This document shows, in pieces, positions 57,594 to 64,000 of a DNA stretch of 64,000 nucleotides. A program made the position numbers and the translations under genes. The stretch covers positions 186,001 through 250,000 of the forward strand of contig NZ_JAAKGP010000006.1 of assembly GCF_011043545.1 (NCBI RefSeq). Reading direction: 5' to 3'. The stretch comes from Rhodobacter sp. SGA-6-6. Its GTDB lineage: Bacteria > Pseudomonadota > Alphaproteobacteria > Rhodobacterales > Rhodobacteraceae. How positions within the stretch are numbered: position 1 is the first letter of the stretch; each line of letters opens with the position of its first letter. The notes beneath the pieces are model-generated. The model was given only the letters and a program-made list of their open reading frames with translations. It had not been told where the DNA came from and searched no databases.

Positions 57594-59009
57594 ATGCTGA
57601 ACCCCTGCGACGCCGCTTTCCTCGATACGCTGGCCGCCCGGCTGCCCGCGGGCTGCCTGCGCCCGCCCGAGCCGCGTTATCTGGAGGAACCGCGCGGCCG
57701 CTGGCAGGGCCGCGCAGGCGCGGTGGCGCGGCCGGCAAACGTGGAGGAGGTGGCCGAGATCATCCGCGCCTGCGCCGCCGCGCGGGTCGGCGTGGTGCCT
57801 TGGGGCGGCGGCACCTCGCTGGTGGGCGGGCAGGTGATGACCGAAGGCCCGCTGCCGCTGCTGCTGTCGCTGGAACGGATGGCCGCGGTGCGCGAGGTCT
57901 CCGCCGCCGACGGCGTGCTGGTGGCCGAGGCGGGCGCGACCCTGCGGACGGTGCAGGAGGCGGCGCAAGGCGCGGGGTGGCTGTTCCCGCTGTCGCTGGC
58001 CTCCGAGGGCACGGCGACGATCGGCGGCAACCTCTCCACCAACGCCGGCGGCACCGGCGTGCTGCGCTACGGCAATGCCCGCGACCTGTGTCTGGGGCTG
58101 GAGGCGGTGCTGTCCGACGGCTCGGTCTGGCGCGGGCTGAAGCGGCTGCGGAAGGACAACACCGGCCACGACCTGCGGAACCTGCTGATCGGGGCCGAGG
58201 GAACGCTGGGGGTGATCACCGCCGCTTCGCTGCGGCTGTTCCCGCGGCCGGCGCACCGGCTGGTGGCGCTGCTCGCCGTGCCCTCGCCGGAGGCGGCGCA
58301 GCGCCTGCTGGCGCTGGCCGAGGCGCGGCTGGCCGGGCTGGTCTCGGCCTTCGAGCTGATCTCGGGCGTGGGGCTGGACTTCCTCGCCGAGGCGGGACCG
58401 GAGGTGCGGATGCCCTTCGCCGACCGCCCGGACTGGTCGGTGCTGCTGGAACTCGGCCTGCCGCAGGCGATGGAGCCGGAGGCCGCCCTGGCCGGGCTCT
58501 ACGAAGAGGCCGCGGAGGCGGGCCTGGTGCTGGACGGCGTGATCGCCGCCTCCGAGGCCCAGGCCGATGCCCTCTGGACGCTGCGCGAGGCGATCCCCGA
58601 GGCCAACCGCCGCATCGGCGCGGTGGCGAGCCACGACATCTCGCTGCCGCTCTCGGCCATCCCCGGCTTCCTGGAGGAGGCGGGGGAAAGGCTGGCCGCC
58701 CTGGGGGCGTTCCGCATCAACGCCTTCGGCCATCTCGGCGACGGCAACCTGCATTACAACGTCTTCCCCGCCCCCGGCCGCAGCCGGTCCGACTACGACG
58801 CCCTCCGGTCCGGGGTGCAGCTGCTGGTCCACGATCTGGTCGACAGCCTCGGCGGCTCGGTCTCGGCCGAGCACGGCATCGGCCGGGCCAAGGTGGCCGA
58901 CCTGGAGCGCTATGGCGATCCCGCCCGGCTGGCGGCGCTGCGGGCGATCAAGGCGGCGCTGGACCCGGCAGGCATCATGAACCCCGGCGCGGTGCTGCGG
59001 ACCGGCTGA
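57594..59009 (+). CDS. FAD-binding oxidase/dehydrogenase (GlcD/D-lactate dehydrogenase-like)
   Basis: A 471-residue flavoprotein. The FAD-binding PCMH-type domain lies at about residues 45-220 with VVPWGGGTSLVGGQV and GTATIGGNLSTNAGGTGVLRYGNARDLCLG. The FAD-oxidase C-terminal domain follows with NAFGHLGDGNLHYNVF (metal-binding HxGDGNxH type) and SAEHGIGRAKV. It oxidises a D-2-hydroxy acid such as D-lactate, glycolate or D-2-hydroxyglutarate, and the exact substrate cannot be read. CTGGAGGCCCCG precedes the ATG at 57594. Repeat type II copy 2 begins just after its stop. Confidence 0.88.
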   Translation: MLNPCDAAFLDTLAARLPAGCLRPPEPRYLEEPRGRWQGRAGAVARPANVEEVAEIIRACAAARVGVVPWGGGTSLVGGQVMTEGPLPLLLSLERMAAVREVSAADGVLVAEAGATLRTVQEAAQGAGWLFPLSLASEGTATIGGNLSTNAGGTGVLRYGNARDLCLGLEAVLSDGSVWRGLKRLRKDNTGHDLRNLLIGAEGTLGVITAASLRLFPRPAHRLVALLAVPSPEAAQRLLALAEARLAGLVSAFELISGVGLDFLAEAGPEVRMPFADRPDWSVLLELGLPQAMEPEAALAGLYEEAAEAGLVLDGVIAASEAQADALWTLREAIPEANRRIGAVASHDISLPLSAIPGFLEEAGERLAALGAFRINAFGHLGDGNLHYNVFPAPGRSRSDYDALRSGVQLLVHDLVDSLGGSVSAEHGIGRAKVADLERYGDPARLAALRAIKAALDPAGIMNPGAVLRTG

Positions 59010-59015
59010 GACATC

Positions 59016-59254
59016 GCGCGGCTTCGCCGCAAGCCTTTCGTCTCGCCTCTGCGCGCAAGCGCGCAACCGGCTCGGGGCTGCCTCCGGCGGGGATATTTAT
59101 AGGCAGGTGAATTGGAGGAGCGCGCCTCTCCCTTTCACCTGCCTATAAATATCCTCAGGGGGTTTGGGGGCAGAATGCCCCCATCGACCGACAGCAGTCC
59201 CAGGCGACTCCGCCGGCCACCACGAAAGGCTTGCGGCGGCAGCCGCGCAACAAG
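59016..59254 (+). repeat. Intergenic repeat type II, copy 2
   Basis: About 239 bp, aligned with 25771-26002. The central inverted repeat (arms 59091-59111 and 59134-59154) is perfect over 21 bp. Compared with copy 1, two base pairs are exchanged on both arms (A-T versus G-C and G-C versus A-T), so pairing is kept while sequence differs. It lies between a convergent flavoprotein gene and apt. Confidence 0.85.
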
Positions 59255-59260
59255 GTCCGC

Positions 59261-59794
59261 TCAAAGCCCCTCGAAGGCGCAGAGGCTGTGGACCTCCATC
59301 CCCAGCGACACGAGCTTCTCGCGGCCGCCAAGGTCGGGCAGGTCCACCACGAAGGCGCAGCCCACCACCTCGCCGCCCAGGGCCTCGATCAGGCGGATGC
59401 CGGCCTCGGCGGTGCCGCCGGTGGCCAGCAGGTCGTCGACCAGCAGCACCTTCTCGCCCGGCTGCAGGGCGTCGTCGTGGATCTCGACCACCGCCTCGCC
59501 GTATTCCAGCTGGTAGCTCTGCGCGATGGTGCGCCCCGGCAGCTTGCCCTTCTTGCGGATCGGCACGAAGCCGGTGGACAGCTGGTGCGCCACCGCGCCG
59601 CCGAGGATGAAGCCCCGCGCCTCCAGCCCCGCCACCTTGTCGATGCGCATTCCGGCATAGGGGGCCAGCAGCTGGTCCACGCACATGCGGAACCCGCGCG
59701 GATCGGCGAAGAGCGTGGTCACGTCGCGGAACAGGATTCCCTCATGCGGGAAGTCGACGATGGTGCGGATGTAGTCCTTGACGGTCTTGGCCAT
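59261..59794 (-). CDS. apt: Adenine phosphoribosyltransferase
   Basis: A 177-residue type I phosphoribosyltransferase. The PRPP-binding motif is [13 protein letters not shown] (about residues 121-133). The family opening is [31 protein letters not shown], and [31 protein letters not shown] is the adenine-site region. It converts adenine and PRPP to AMP for purine salvage. The start at 59794 (MAKTVKDY) is preceded by CGAGGGGACC. Its 3' end abuts repeat type II. Confidence 0.95.
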   Translation of the reverse strand: MAKTVKDYIRTIVDFPHEGILFRDVTTLFADPRGFRMCVDQLLAPYAGMRIDKVAGLEARGFILGGAVAHQLSTGFVPIRKKGKLPGRTIAQSYQLEYGEAVVEIHDDALQPGEKVLLVDDLLATGGTAEAGIRLIEALGGEVVGCAFVVDLPDLGGREKLVSLGMEVHSLCAFEGL

Positions 59795-59853
59795 GGTCCC
59801 CTCGGAAAAGCGCAGGTTTCGATACCATCAGCCGGATCGCCGCCACAAGCGCG

Positions 59854-60564
59854 TCATGGCCGCTCGGGCGGGTAGAGCCAGCGCAGCAGCCGGGCGTCCT
59901 GGCCGCGGATCACGGTCGTCTCGTTCGAGGTCTGCGACAGGATCGACACGCCCTCGTAGGGCTCGCCCTCGATGTCGAAGCGGGGGCCGAGGGTCTGGAA
60001 GGTCTCTTCCAGCACCACCGAGCGCATGTCGGAGGGGATGATCGCGGTGGAGATCAGGATCGTCGCCTCGGTGATCTGCCTGCGGCCGTTCCACCAGTAG
60101 GTCATGTAGCCCACCCCCATGACCCCGGCGGCCGAGATGCCGGGCACGTCCTCCAGCAGGTCGCCGTCGATGGCCGCGGTGGGGATGATGCGGATGTCCG
60201 CCTTCCGCCCCTCGACCCGGCGCAGGCGGATGCCGGCGCCGGCGCGGTTGATCTGGGCGATGGCCGCCTCCACCGCCGCGTCGAGGTTCTCGGCGAAGCC
60301 CTCGGGAAGGGGCACGTCGCCGGGCAGCAGCGACACCGTCACCAGCCGCTTCGGCCAGCGCAGCACCGGGCCGGCGCAGTCGCCGCCGGGCGGGGCGCCG
60401 CAGGTGGTGAGGCGGAAGAACTCGCGGTCCGACAGCAGCCGGTCGGCGGCGATGCCGTCGCTCTCCTGCGCCCCTGCCGCGGCGGCGAGCGGCAGCGCCA
60501 GCAGCAGGGCGCGGAGCGCCTGCCGCGCGCGGCGGAGGAGGCCGGATTTCGCCAGGGTCTGCAT
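59854..60564 (-). CDS. DUF2927 family exported protein
   Basis: A 236-residue protein with a signal peptide (about residues 1-34, ALRALLLALPLAAAAGAQ). It has the DUF2927 pattern: FFRLTTCGAPPGGDC, RWPKRLVTVSLLPGDVPLPEGFAENLDAAVEAAIAQINRAG, DIRIIPTAAIDGDL and a final SVVLEETFQTLGPRFDIEGEPYEGVSILSQTSNE. The family is restricted largely to alphaproteobacteria and has no proven function. The arrangement LEETFQ-LG resembles the zinc-site helix of some metallopeptidases but lacks a clear HExxH. GAAGGAGACCCG fixes the ATG at 60564. Repeat type I copy E lies upstream. Confidence 0.8.
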   Translation of the reverse strand: MQTLAKSGLLRRARQALRALLLALPLAAAAGAQESDGIAADRLLSDREFFRLTTCGAPPGGDCAGPVLRWPKRLVTVSLLPGDVPLPEGFAENLDAAVEAAIAQINRAGAGIRLRRVEGRKADIRIIPTAAIDGDLLEDVPGISAAGVMGVGYMTYWWNGRRQITEATILISTAIIPSDMRSVVLEETFQTLGPRFDIEGEPYEGVSILSQTSNETTVIRGQDARLLRWLYPPERP

Positions 60565-60680
60565 CGGGTCTCCTTCGGGGGCGGGCCGGGCCGGAAGATA
60601 GACCGGCGGGGCAGAGGGCGAAAGGGGGCCGCGCGGCGGAAACCCGCCGGGGGCGGAGGCACCCGCGATCCCGAAGCCTC

Positions 60681-60896
60681 GGCGGGCGGGAGAAGGCGAG
60701 GCACTGCCTCGCCCCCGCCCGTGCGCAGCAGCGGCACCCGGAGACATCGGTCACGCGAAACCCCGAGAGGCCAGCGCCCGACCCGGCGGGCGAGAAGCGC
60801 CCGCCGAGGGCGGGGCGGGCGCTGGCCGGGCCTTGGGGGCCCGGCCGGTCCATGCCGAACCGTTGCGCTGTGGCGAAGGCACGCGCCTTCGCCAAG
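60681..60896 (-). repeat. Intergenic repeat type I, copy E (inverted)
   Basis: About 216 bp, reading on the reverse strand relative to copies A-D. It ends, in window coordinates, with the GGCGAAGGC/GCCTTCGCC hairpin (about 60872-60893) and begins with GCGAGGC-ACT-GCCTCGC inside GGGCGGG/CCCGCCC. Its central arm matches copy D base for base. It separates a DUF2927 gene from a beta-helix gene. Confidence 0.85.
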
Positions 60897-60930
60897 GAGG
60901 CCGGAAACAAGGCTGAACCTCGCTCTGCGC

Positions 60931-62664
60931 TCAGGTCGGCGTCCCGCGCTGGATGATCCCGGTCGCGGCGGCGGCGGCGAGGGCCGAGACCAGCCAGCCG
61001 GCGAAGATCAGCGGCCAGCGCGCCCACCAGAGCGTGAACCCCCAAGGCCCGCGGTCCTTCGACGGCGACCAGGCCGCGGTCTGGCCGATGCCGACCACCG
61101 GCAGCACCGTGTCCACGCCATAGGCCAGCGGGTGGAAGCTCTCCCAGTCCAGCCCCGGCCCGGTCACCCCGTTCCACAGCGCGGCCGGATTGGCGGTGCA
61201 GCCGGGGAAGGGATCGGGGATGCAGTCCTGCGCCAGCAGCTCCTGCCAGCCCTCCGAGGCGGCGATCAGGTCGTTGTTCGGCGCCATCGAGCCCTCGTTC
61301 CAGGCCTGCATCGCCAGGAAGCCCGCCAGCAGCGCCAGCGCGGTGATCCAGCCGAGGGCGCGGAAGGGCGCATAGCCGTAGCCGACGATCCCTTGGGCCG
61401 CGCGGTCCCAGAGCCAGTCGATCAGGTTCTCCGCCTCGGCCCATGCGCGGGAGGCGCCGCGGCGGGGGCTGCCGTCCGGCAGGGCGGCGCGGGTCCGGCG
61501 GCGCTGGATGCCCTTGCGGCGGGCCTGCGCCTCCATGATCTCGCGCGCCTCGGCCTCGTGGCCCATCCGGGCCAGGGTGGCGGCGCATTGCGCATAGGGC
61601 TGCGGCAGGAAGCGGCCGTCGTGGCTGCTGACCTGCGCCAGCCAGCGTAGCCGGGTCGCCGCATCCACCGGCGCGTCGCGGGTGATGCGGTCGTAGCCGA
61701 AGCCGTCGATGTAGCTGCGCCCCGCCCCGGGCCAGGAGGCGGGATCGTCCACCAGATCGCCGACCTTGGCCGAGGGCATGTGCAGGCTGCCGGAGGGCAT
61801 GTCGACCTTCTGCCAGAAGAACTCGGCCTCCACCTGCATCCGCTGCGCGGCAAAGGCGGCGCGGCCCTCGGGCGCGGCGAAGGCGGCGGTGGAGCAATCC
61901 AGCTGGCCGGCGATCTCGGCCGCGGCCAGCCGGACCTCGCCGCGGGCGCGGAACGGGTGCGGACCCTGGTCGCGCAGGAAGACGTCGCCGTCGATGCGCG
62001 CGCCCTGGGCGTTCAGCGCGATGCCGTCGAAATTGTCCAGCGTCGCCCCGTCCAGCGCCAGCTGGCCGTCGATCTGGGCATTGGCCAGCGAGACCTCGCC
62101 GCGGGCCCGGAACGGCGCCTCGCGGCTGGCGCGCAGGTAGACCGAGGCGCCGATCCGCGCGCCCTGGGCGGTGAAGGGGCCGGTCTCGGCACCGTGCAGC
62201 GCCAGCTGGCCGCCGATCTGCGCGGTGGCGAAGGAGATGCGGCCGGGGCAGGCGATGCCGATCAGGAACACCGAGCCCTCGATGGTGGCACCCTCGCAGG
62301 TCAGCGCCGGGAAGCACGAGCCGGAAAGCACCAGCTGCACCAGCCGCGCCCGGCGGGCGGCGATGGCATCGGTGAAGGCGCAGAGCCGCAGGTCGGTCTC
62401 GCCGCGGGCCTCCAGGAAGGACAGGTTCAGCGGCCCTTCCACAACCGCCCCGATCAGCCGCAGGCCCTGCGGCGCGACCGGCGCCTCGGCCGAGCCGCCG
62501 GTGACCAGATGGGCCAGCAGCGCGGCGCGGATGCGGGGCGCGCCGGCATCGGCGGGATCGGGCAGGGCGGTGCCGAACTGGCAGGGCGTGCCCGCCCCGG
62601 CATGGGCCAGCAGCGCCGCTTCGGCGGCGGTGGGGGCGGCGAGGATCTCGGCAAGGACCAGCAT
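60931..62664 (-). CDS. Membrane-anchored beta-helix repeat protein
   Basis: A 577-residue protein of unknown function. Residues about 65-275 form imperfect repeats of roughly 20 residues with small and hydrophobic residues in register (GARIGASVYLRAS, NAQIDGQLALDGATLDN, GARIDGDVFLRD, AAEIAGQLDCSTA), which look like coils of a right-handed beta-helix related to pentapeptide-repeat proteins. A helical linker follows (about 310-420), then two or three membrane segments (ALGWITALALLAGFLAMQAW and a C-terminal pair ending WPLIFAGWLVSALAAAAATGI). No signal peptide is seen, so the helix domain is probably cytoplasmic. Similar proteins in other bacteria have been labelled oxidoreductases without evidence. 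The start has no good ribosome site. Confidence 0.75.
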   Translation of the reverse strand: MLVLAEILAAPTAAEAALLAHAGAGTPCQFGTALPDPADAGAPRIRAALLAHLVTGGSAEAPVAPQGLRLIGAVVEGPLNLSFLEARGETDLRLCAFTDAIAARRARLVQLVLSGSCFPALTCEGATIEGSVFLIGIACPGRISFATAQIGGQLALHGAETGPFTAQGARIGASVYLRASREAPFRARGEVSLANAQIDGQLALDGATLDNFDGIALNAQGARIDGDVFLRDQGPHPFRARGEVRLAAAEIAGQLDCSTAAFAAPEGRAAFAAQRMQVEAEFFWQKVDMPSGSLHMPSAKVGDLVDDPASWPGAGRSYIDGFGYDRITRDAPVDAATRLRWLAQVSSHDGRFLPQPYAQCAATLARMGHEAEAREIMEAQARRKGIQRRRTRAALPDGSPRRGASRAWAEAENLIDWLWDRAAQGIVGYGYAPFRALGWITALALLAGFLAMQAWNEGSMAPNNDLIAASEGWQELLAQDCIPDPFPGCTANPAALWNGVTGPGLDWESFHPLAYGVDTVLPVVGIGQTAAWSPSKDRGPWGFTLWWARWPLIFAGWLVSALAAAAATGIIQRGTPT

Positions 62665-62791
62665 GGTGGCGCGACTATCGGCGGCGCGGCGCGCGGGCGC
62701 AAGCGGGTCCGGTGGCCCCTACCACAGGCGGTTGGCGCATGTTACGGCCGGGGCGGAAAGATTCGGGGGCAGCTTCGGGGGGCAGCGCGGC

Positions 62792-63280
62792 GTGGCCTAT
62801 CGTCTTGAAGAGGAAACCGAAGCCGACTGGTGGGAGGTGGAGGCGCTTTACGACCTCTGCTTCGCGCCGGGGCGGACGGCGCTGTCCTCCTACCGGCTGC
62901 GCGAGGGGGTGCCGACGGTGGCGCCGCTGTGCCTGACCCTGCGCGACGACGACGGCACGCTGGCGGCGGTGATCCGCTACTGGCCGGCGCTGATCGGCGA
63001 GGAGGACGTGCTGCTCTTGGGCCCCGTCGCGGTCCACCCGACCCGGCAGGGCGAGGGGCTGGGGGGCCTCCTGATCAACGAGAGTCTGGCCGAGGCCCGC
63101 CGGCTGGGGTGGGAGCGGGTGCTGCTGGTCGGCGACGCGCCCTATTACTCGCGCTTCGGGTTCAGGAAGCTGGAGGGGGTGGAGATGCCGCCCCCCACCA
63201 ACCCCGAACGGGTGCTGGGGCTGGAGCTGAAGGCCGGGGCCTGGAAGGGCGTGACCGGCCGGGTGTCCAAGGCGACCTGA
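62792..63280 (+). CDS. GNAT family N-acetyltransferase
   Basis: A 162-residue GNAT protein. The acetyl-CoA loop is VAVHPTRQGEGLGGLLINESL (about residues 80-100), preceded by ALSSYRLREGVPTVAPL and DEDVLLLGP-like strands and followed by VLLVGDAPYYSRFGFRKLEGV. The pattern fits YhbS-type acetyltransferases. The GTG at 62792 is chosen because no in-frame ATG exists nearby, GGGGGGCAGCGCGGC lies upstream, and the N-terminus VAYRLEEETEADWWEVEALYDLCF matches the family. It is divergent from the beta-helix gene across about 127 bp. Target unknown. Confidence 0.82.
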   Translation: MAYRLEEETEADWWEVEALYDLCFAPGRTALSSYRLREGVPTVAPLCLTLRDDDGTLAAVIRYWPALIGEEDVLLLGPVAVHPTRQGEGLGGLLINESLAEARRLGWERVLLVGDAPYYSRFGFRKLEGVEMPPPTNPERVLGLELKAGAWKGVTGRVSKAT

Positions 63281-63322
63281 GGGGGGATTGCAGAAGGCGC
63301 CCCCGGTCCCGATATGAGGGGC

Positions 63323-64000
63323 ATGGACCAGACCCTGCCGATGCTTCACCCCGATGCCCTCGCCGCCGAGATCGCGGCGCTGGCCCGCCGCTACCGCCGC
63401 GCCGGCGGCCCGGTGATCGCGGTGATGACCCGGCTCGGCGGCCGGCTGGAGCGGCATCTGGCGGCGCTGCCCGCCGGGCTGCGGACCCGGATCGGCGAGC
63501 TCACCGAGAAGGCGCTGCTCACCTCCTGGACCCTGGCCGACCTCGGCGGCCGGGCGCTGCCCGGGGCCGGGCGGCGCGGGTCGATGGTTGCCGCCGTCGC
63601 CTCCGGCGCGGCGGGCGGGGCCGGGGGGCTTGCGACCTCGGTGGCGGAACTGCCGGTCACGGTGACGGTGATCCTGCACGCCATCCGCGCCGAGGCGGTG
63701 GCGGCGGGCTACGACCCGGAGGAGCCGTCGATCCGCGCCGAATGCCTGAAAGTCTTCGCCGCCGGCAGCCCGCTGGCGGCGGATGACGGGGTGGACACCT
63801 CTTTCCTGTCGGCGCGGCTGACGCTGACCGGCCCGGCGATCCAGCAGCTGATCCAGCGCGTGGCGCCCAAACTGGCGACGGCCCTGAGCCAGAAGCTGGC
63901 GGCGCAGGCGGTGCCGGTGCTCGGCGCGGCGGCGGGCGCGGCGCTGAATGCGGCCTACCTGCGCTACTACCGCGAACTGGCGGCAATCCGCTTCGCGCTG
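63323..64000 (+). CDS. EcsC family protein (3' end beyond the window)
   Basis: The frame stays open for 226 codons to the right edge. It starts MDQTLPMLHPDALAAEIAALARRYRR, then shows the EcsC-family features: a helical N-terminus, RRGSMVAAVASGAAGGAGGLATSVAELPVTVTVILHAIRAEAVAAGYDPEEP, and a glycine/alanine-rich membrane-like segment near the end (AVPVLGAAAGAALNAAYLRYYRELA). EcsC proteins are of uncertain function. The name comes from a Bacillus ABC operon. An ATG three codons earlier (63314) is an alternative start. It follows the acetyltransferase in the same direction. Confidence 0.8.
   Translation, partial: MDQTLPMLHPDALAAEIAALARRYRRAGGPVIAVMTRLGGRLERHLAALPAGLRTRIGELTEKALLTSWTLADLGGRALPGAGRRGSMVAAVASGAAGGAGGLATSVAELPVTVTVILHAIRAEAVAAGYDPEEPSIRAECLKVFAAGSPLAADDGVDTSFLSARLTLTGPAIQQLIQRVAPKLATALSQKLAAQAVPVLGAAAGAALNAAYLRYYRELAAIRFAL

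Noticed and set aside
30945-60896. Type I repeats considered as a CRISPR array
   Set aside because: The units are about 200 bp long, kilobases apart and differ in orientation. There are no spacers of regular length and no cas genes.

Overview
This window is chromosomal DNA from an alphaproteobacterium of the family Rhodobacteraceae (Rhodobacter/Paracoccus-type). The genus cannot be fixed from sequence alone. The evidence is strong GC bias with GC-rich third codon positions, the gene order ctaC-ctaB-(small protein)-ctaG-ctaE-surf1-thrC-M16 peptidase, an RpoH sigma factor of the alphaproteobacterial type, short family-specific proteins (DUF1178, DUF6476, DUF6324, DUF2927, MmcB), and a tRNA-His with A73 and no encoded G-1. 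No insertion sequence, prophage or CRISPR array is visible. Coding density is high, with many ATGA, GTGA and TGATG junctions.

Layout. 1-2 kb: a DUF1178 gene cut by the left edge, a NUDIX hydrolase, a periplasmic glutathione peroxidase-like protein and ThpR. 2-11.5 kb: a nonulosonic (sialic-type) acid locus made of neuB, neuC, neuA, an SDR, a Gfo/Idh oxidoreductase, two methyltransferase-like genes, a glycosyltransferase-like gene and two adjacent GT30 (Kdo-transferase family) genes coupled to neuC. 11.5-18.5 kb: a PotABCD-type ABC importer flanked by two amidase-signature enzymes. 18.6-24.1 kb: a cobalamin riboswitch controlling btuB-btuF-btuC-btuD-cbiZ, a corrinoid uptake and remodelling operon. 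24.4-30.9 kb: DUF6476 and an RluA-type pseudouridine synthase sharing a CATG start, then kup, rpoH, psd and pssA. 31.2-34.3 kb: an oxidoreductase and pepF.

34.5-38.6 kb: a circularly permuted ATP-grasp protein, an alpha-E protein, a transglutaminase-like protein and an Anbu-type proteasome homologue. This is a known but functionally unresolved gene association. 38.7-48 kb: a small membrane protein, a LysR regulator, a DUF481 outer-membrane protein, mmcB, tRNA-His, tex, tldD and a hydrolase. 48-55.8 kb: aa3 oxidase subunits II and III with their assembly factors, preceded by a perfect FNR-type box, then thrC, an M16 peptidase and an acetyltransferase. 56-64 kb: DUF1697, an MBL-fold protein, a GlcD-like flavoprotein, apt, DUF2927, a membrane-anchored beta-helix protein, an acetyltransferase and an EcsC-family gene cut by the right edge.

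The least expected signal lies between the genes. There are five copies of a roughly 185-217 bp multi-hairpin repeat, two copies of a roughly 235 bp repeat whose central 21-bp inverted repeat has changed by compensatory substitution, and five short palindromes built on TTTTCG-N-CGAAAA. No computation was possible here. All similarities were read by eye, and family names rest on recognised motifs and context.
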